Of a stretch of DNA of 5,642 nucleotides, positions 4,516 to 5,642 are shown piece after piece; position 1 is the first letter of the stretch; each line of letters begins with the position of its first letter. The position numbers were made by a program, and so were the translations under genes. Source of the DNA: Bacillota bacterium. Lineage in GTDB: Bacteria > Bacillota > Clostridia > Christensenellales > Aristaeellaceae. The notes under the pieces are model-generated. The model saw nothing but the letters and a program-made list of their open reading frames with translations, searched no databases and was not told the DNA's origin. Location: the NCBI GenBank assembly GCA_023458835.1, contig JAEWWY010000318.1, positions 1 through 5,642 on the forward strand, in the 5' to 3' direction.

Positions 4516-5642
4516 TTATACCTTTTCGATGGTCAAAAAGGAAATGGCATGAACGGGCAAGGTAAAACTTTTTTCCAGGCGTCCCTCATGGACGAGGGCG
4601 GTTTGGGGGGCTTCGCAAAACTCCAGGCCCTCCTTTGATTTGATGGCCTCGTACTGGCCGGGGTTGGGATAGTTGGGCCTGCCCTGGCGCACCCACTCGG
4701 CATAGGCGTTGGAGTGGCTTTCGTCGATGCGCCAATGCTTTACGACCGCTTTGCCGTCAAAGGGCAGGTTTTCCATCACCAGATGGATATCAAAGGTTTC
4801 CTTCACGTCCCAGTCGTCGTGGTGGCAGTAGAGCAAAACCTGCACCGCGTTTTCGCAGGTTGTGGTAGCCCAGCCGTCCACCTCCGGGCCTTCCTTGGTT
4901 CCGTTCAGGTCTTCAAACCTGCAGGGGTCAATATCCCGGCTGCTTTCAAGGGCGATGCGCTGATAGCCCAGCCTGGCGTAAAGCTTGAAGAGGTTGAGCA
5001 CGGCCTTGTCGATGCCCTGGGTGGAGAAGGCGCGGGTGCCCTCGAAGCAGCGCTCCCCCTCGAACATGAACGCCCAGGCCAGGGGCCTTATGTCCATACC
5101 CATTTCCTCCGCCAGGTCGTACAGGTTCTTGTAGGAGGAGGCTATGTAGGAGGCGTAATACTCCGTGTTGCGGAAGTTCAGGTTGAAGTTGTCGTACCTG
5201 CCGCCGGCGGCCCAGCCGTCCGGGTCGGCTTCGCTTAACACGCATTCCAGGCCGCCGTACCCGAATTCCTTAATGATAGATGCTTGGGTGCGCACGTTTT
5301 CCACCAGCGCCTTCACGGAAGGGATCTGCTTTTTCGCCAGGGTGTCAAAGCGGTAGCCGCCGCCCTTGGTGTGGAAGGAGGTGTAGTCGATGCGGGTGCC
5401 CTTTTCGCCGGTGACATAGTTGGTGCCATCCTTGATATGGGCAAGGAAGGCCCTCAAAAACCGGCTGGCCCGGCCGTTGGGGTCCATTTCCCCGCAGGTG
5501 GCGGGGCCGCCGAAGCGGGCCGTGGGCAGCGCCTGGTGGCCGGCGGCCTCGGTATAATCGTACAGCTTGCAAAATTCCTCCACCGTGCCCCGCCAGTAGA
5601 AAATGTCCGGCTCGTTCCACATTTCAAAGTACCAGGTTTCCA
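4516..5642 (-). CDS. GH39-family glycoside hydrolase (beta-xylosidase-like), partial (N-terminus outside window)
   Basis: The frame is open from the window edge to a TAA at 4518-4516: 374 residues, so roughly the first 130-150 of a usual GH39 enzyme (about 500) are missing. The ATG at 5622 is internal, since the conserved GH39 run ETWYFEMWNEPD extends upstream of it. Numbering from that Met, Glu4 of NEPD is the likely acid/base catalyst and Glu131 of LSEADPDG (129-136) the likely nucleophile; the interval is close to that of known beta-xylosidases. LAWAFMFEG (181-189), GIDKAVLNLFKLYARLG (203-219) and WRIDESHSNAYAEW (297-310) fit the family's later barrel strands and C-terminal beta domain. 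Whether it carries a signal peptide cannot be seen. Family substrates include xylosides, and others are known, so the sugar is uncertain. It is the first visible gene of the operon; 35 bases separate its stop from the transketolase start at 4480. Confidence 0.9.
   Translation of the reverse strand, partial: ETWYFEMWNEPDIFYWRGTVEEFCKLYDYTEAAGHQALPTARFGGPATCGEMDPNGRASRFLRAFLAHIKDGTNYVTGEKGTRIDYTSFHTKGGGYRFDTLAKKQIPSVKALVENVRTQASIIKEFGYGGLECVLSEADPDGWAAGGRYDNFNLNFRNTEYYASYIASSYKNLYDLAEEMGMDIRPLAWAFMFEGERCFEGTRAFSTQGIDKAVLNLFKLYARLGYQRIALESSRDIDPCRFEDLNGTKEGPEVDGWATTTCENAVQVLLYCHHDDWDVKETFDIHLVMENLPFDGKAVVKHWRIDESHSNAYAEWVRQGRPNYPNPGQYEAIKSKEGLEFCEAPQTALVHEGRLEKSFTLPVHAISFLTIEKV

Noticed and set aside
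4481..4516. A 12-residue N-terminal extension of the transketolase N-terminal subunit starting at an ATG at 4516
   Set aside because: The ATG overlaps the preceding stop as TAATG, but it has no ribosome binding site of its own, while a strong AAGGAGG lies six bases before the ATG at 4480. The extension is arginine-rich and not expected in the family.

Overview
The window looks like chromosomal DNA from a moderately GC-rich member of the Clostridia (Firmicutes), perhaps a gut or plant-fibre degrader. This rests on strong AGGAGG-type ribosome binding sites, a small XRE regulator of a type common in Clostridia, a GH39 glycosidase, a split two-subunit transketolase, and a consensus housekeeping-type promoter. 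No rRNA, tRNA, CRISPR array or transposase gene is visible.

Layout. (1) 1-470, minus strand: the 5' part of a secreted or lipid-anchored protein with a putative-Ig (He_PIG-like) domain; its C-terminal part lies outside the window. (2) 471-788: a 318-base intergenic region separating two divergent genes. It holds a near-consensus minus-strand promoter (567-595) superimposed on a GC-rich hairpin followed by five T's that also resembles an intrinsic terminator. (3) 789-1019, plus strand: a 76-residue XRE-family DNA-binding protein. (4) 1035-1523, minus strand: a YfcE/MJ0936-type metallophosphoesterase, convergent with the regulator. (5) 1524-1810: a 287-base non-coding stretch with three related degenerate palindromic repeats and a partial fourth, resembling REP-like elements. 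(6) 1811-5642, minus strand: a tightly packed GC-rich operon read from right to left: GH39 glycoside hydrolase (N-terminus outside the window), transketolase N-terminal subunit, transketolase C-terminal subunit, and a GarR-type 2-hydroxy-3-oxopropionate reductase.

In the operon each stop codon touches or lies close to the next gene's start region, so the four genes are probably co-transcribed and partly translationally coupled. The plausible joint role is catabolism of a sugar released by a xylosidase-like enzyme: the glycosidase frees a sugar, the two transketolase subunits form one thiamine-diphosphate enzyme that moves a two-carbon unit, and the reductase converts a 2-hydroxy-3-oxo acid to glycerate. 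The exact substrate cannot be read from this window. Split transketolases exist both for the ordinary pentose phosphate pathway and for special substrates such as apulose 4-phosphate, and the operon's upstream part is not visible.

Noteworthy small-scale features are a perfect 15-base tandem duplication that doubles the first five codons of the transketolase C-terminal subunit, the promoter-inside-hairpin upstream of the lipoprotein-like gene, and the cluster of REP-like palindromes at the operon's 3' end.
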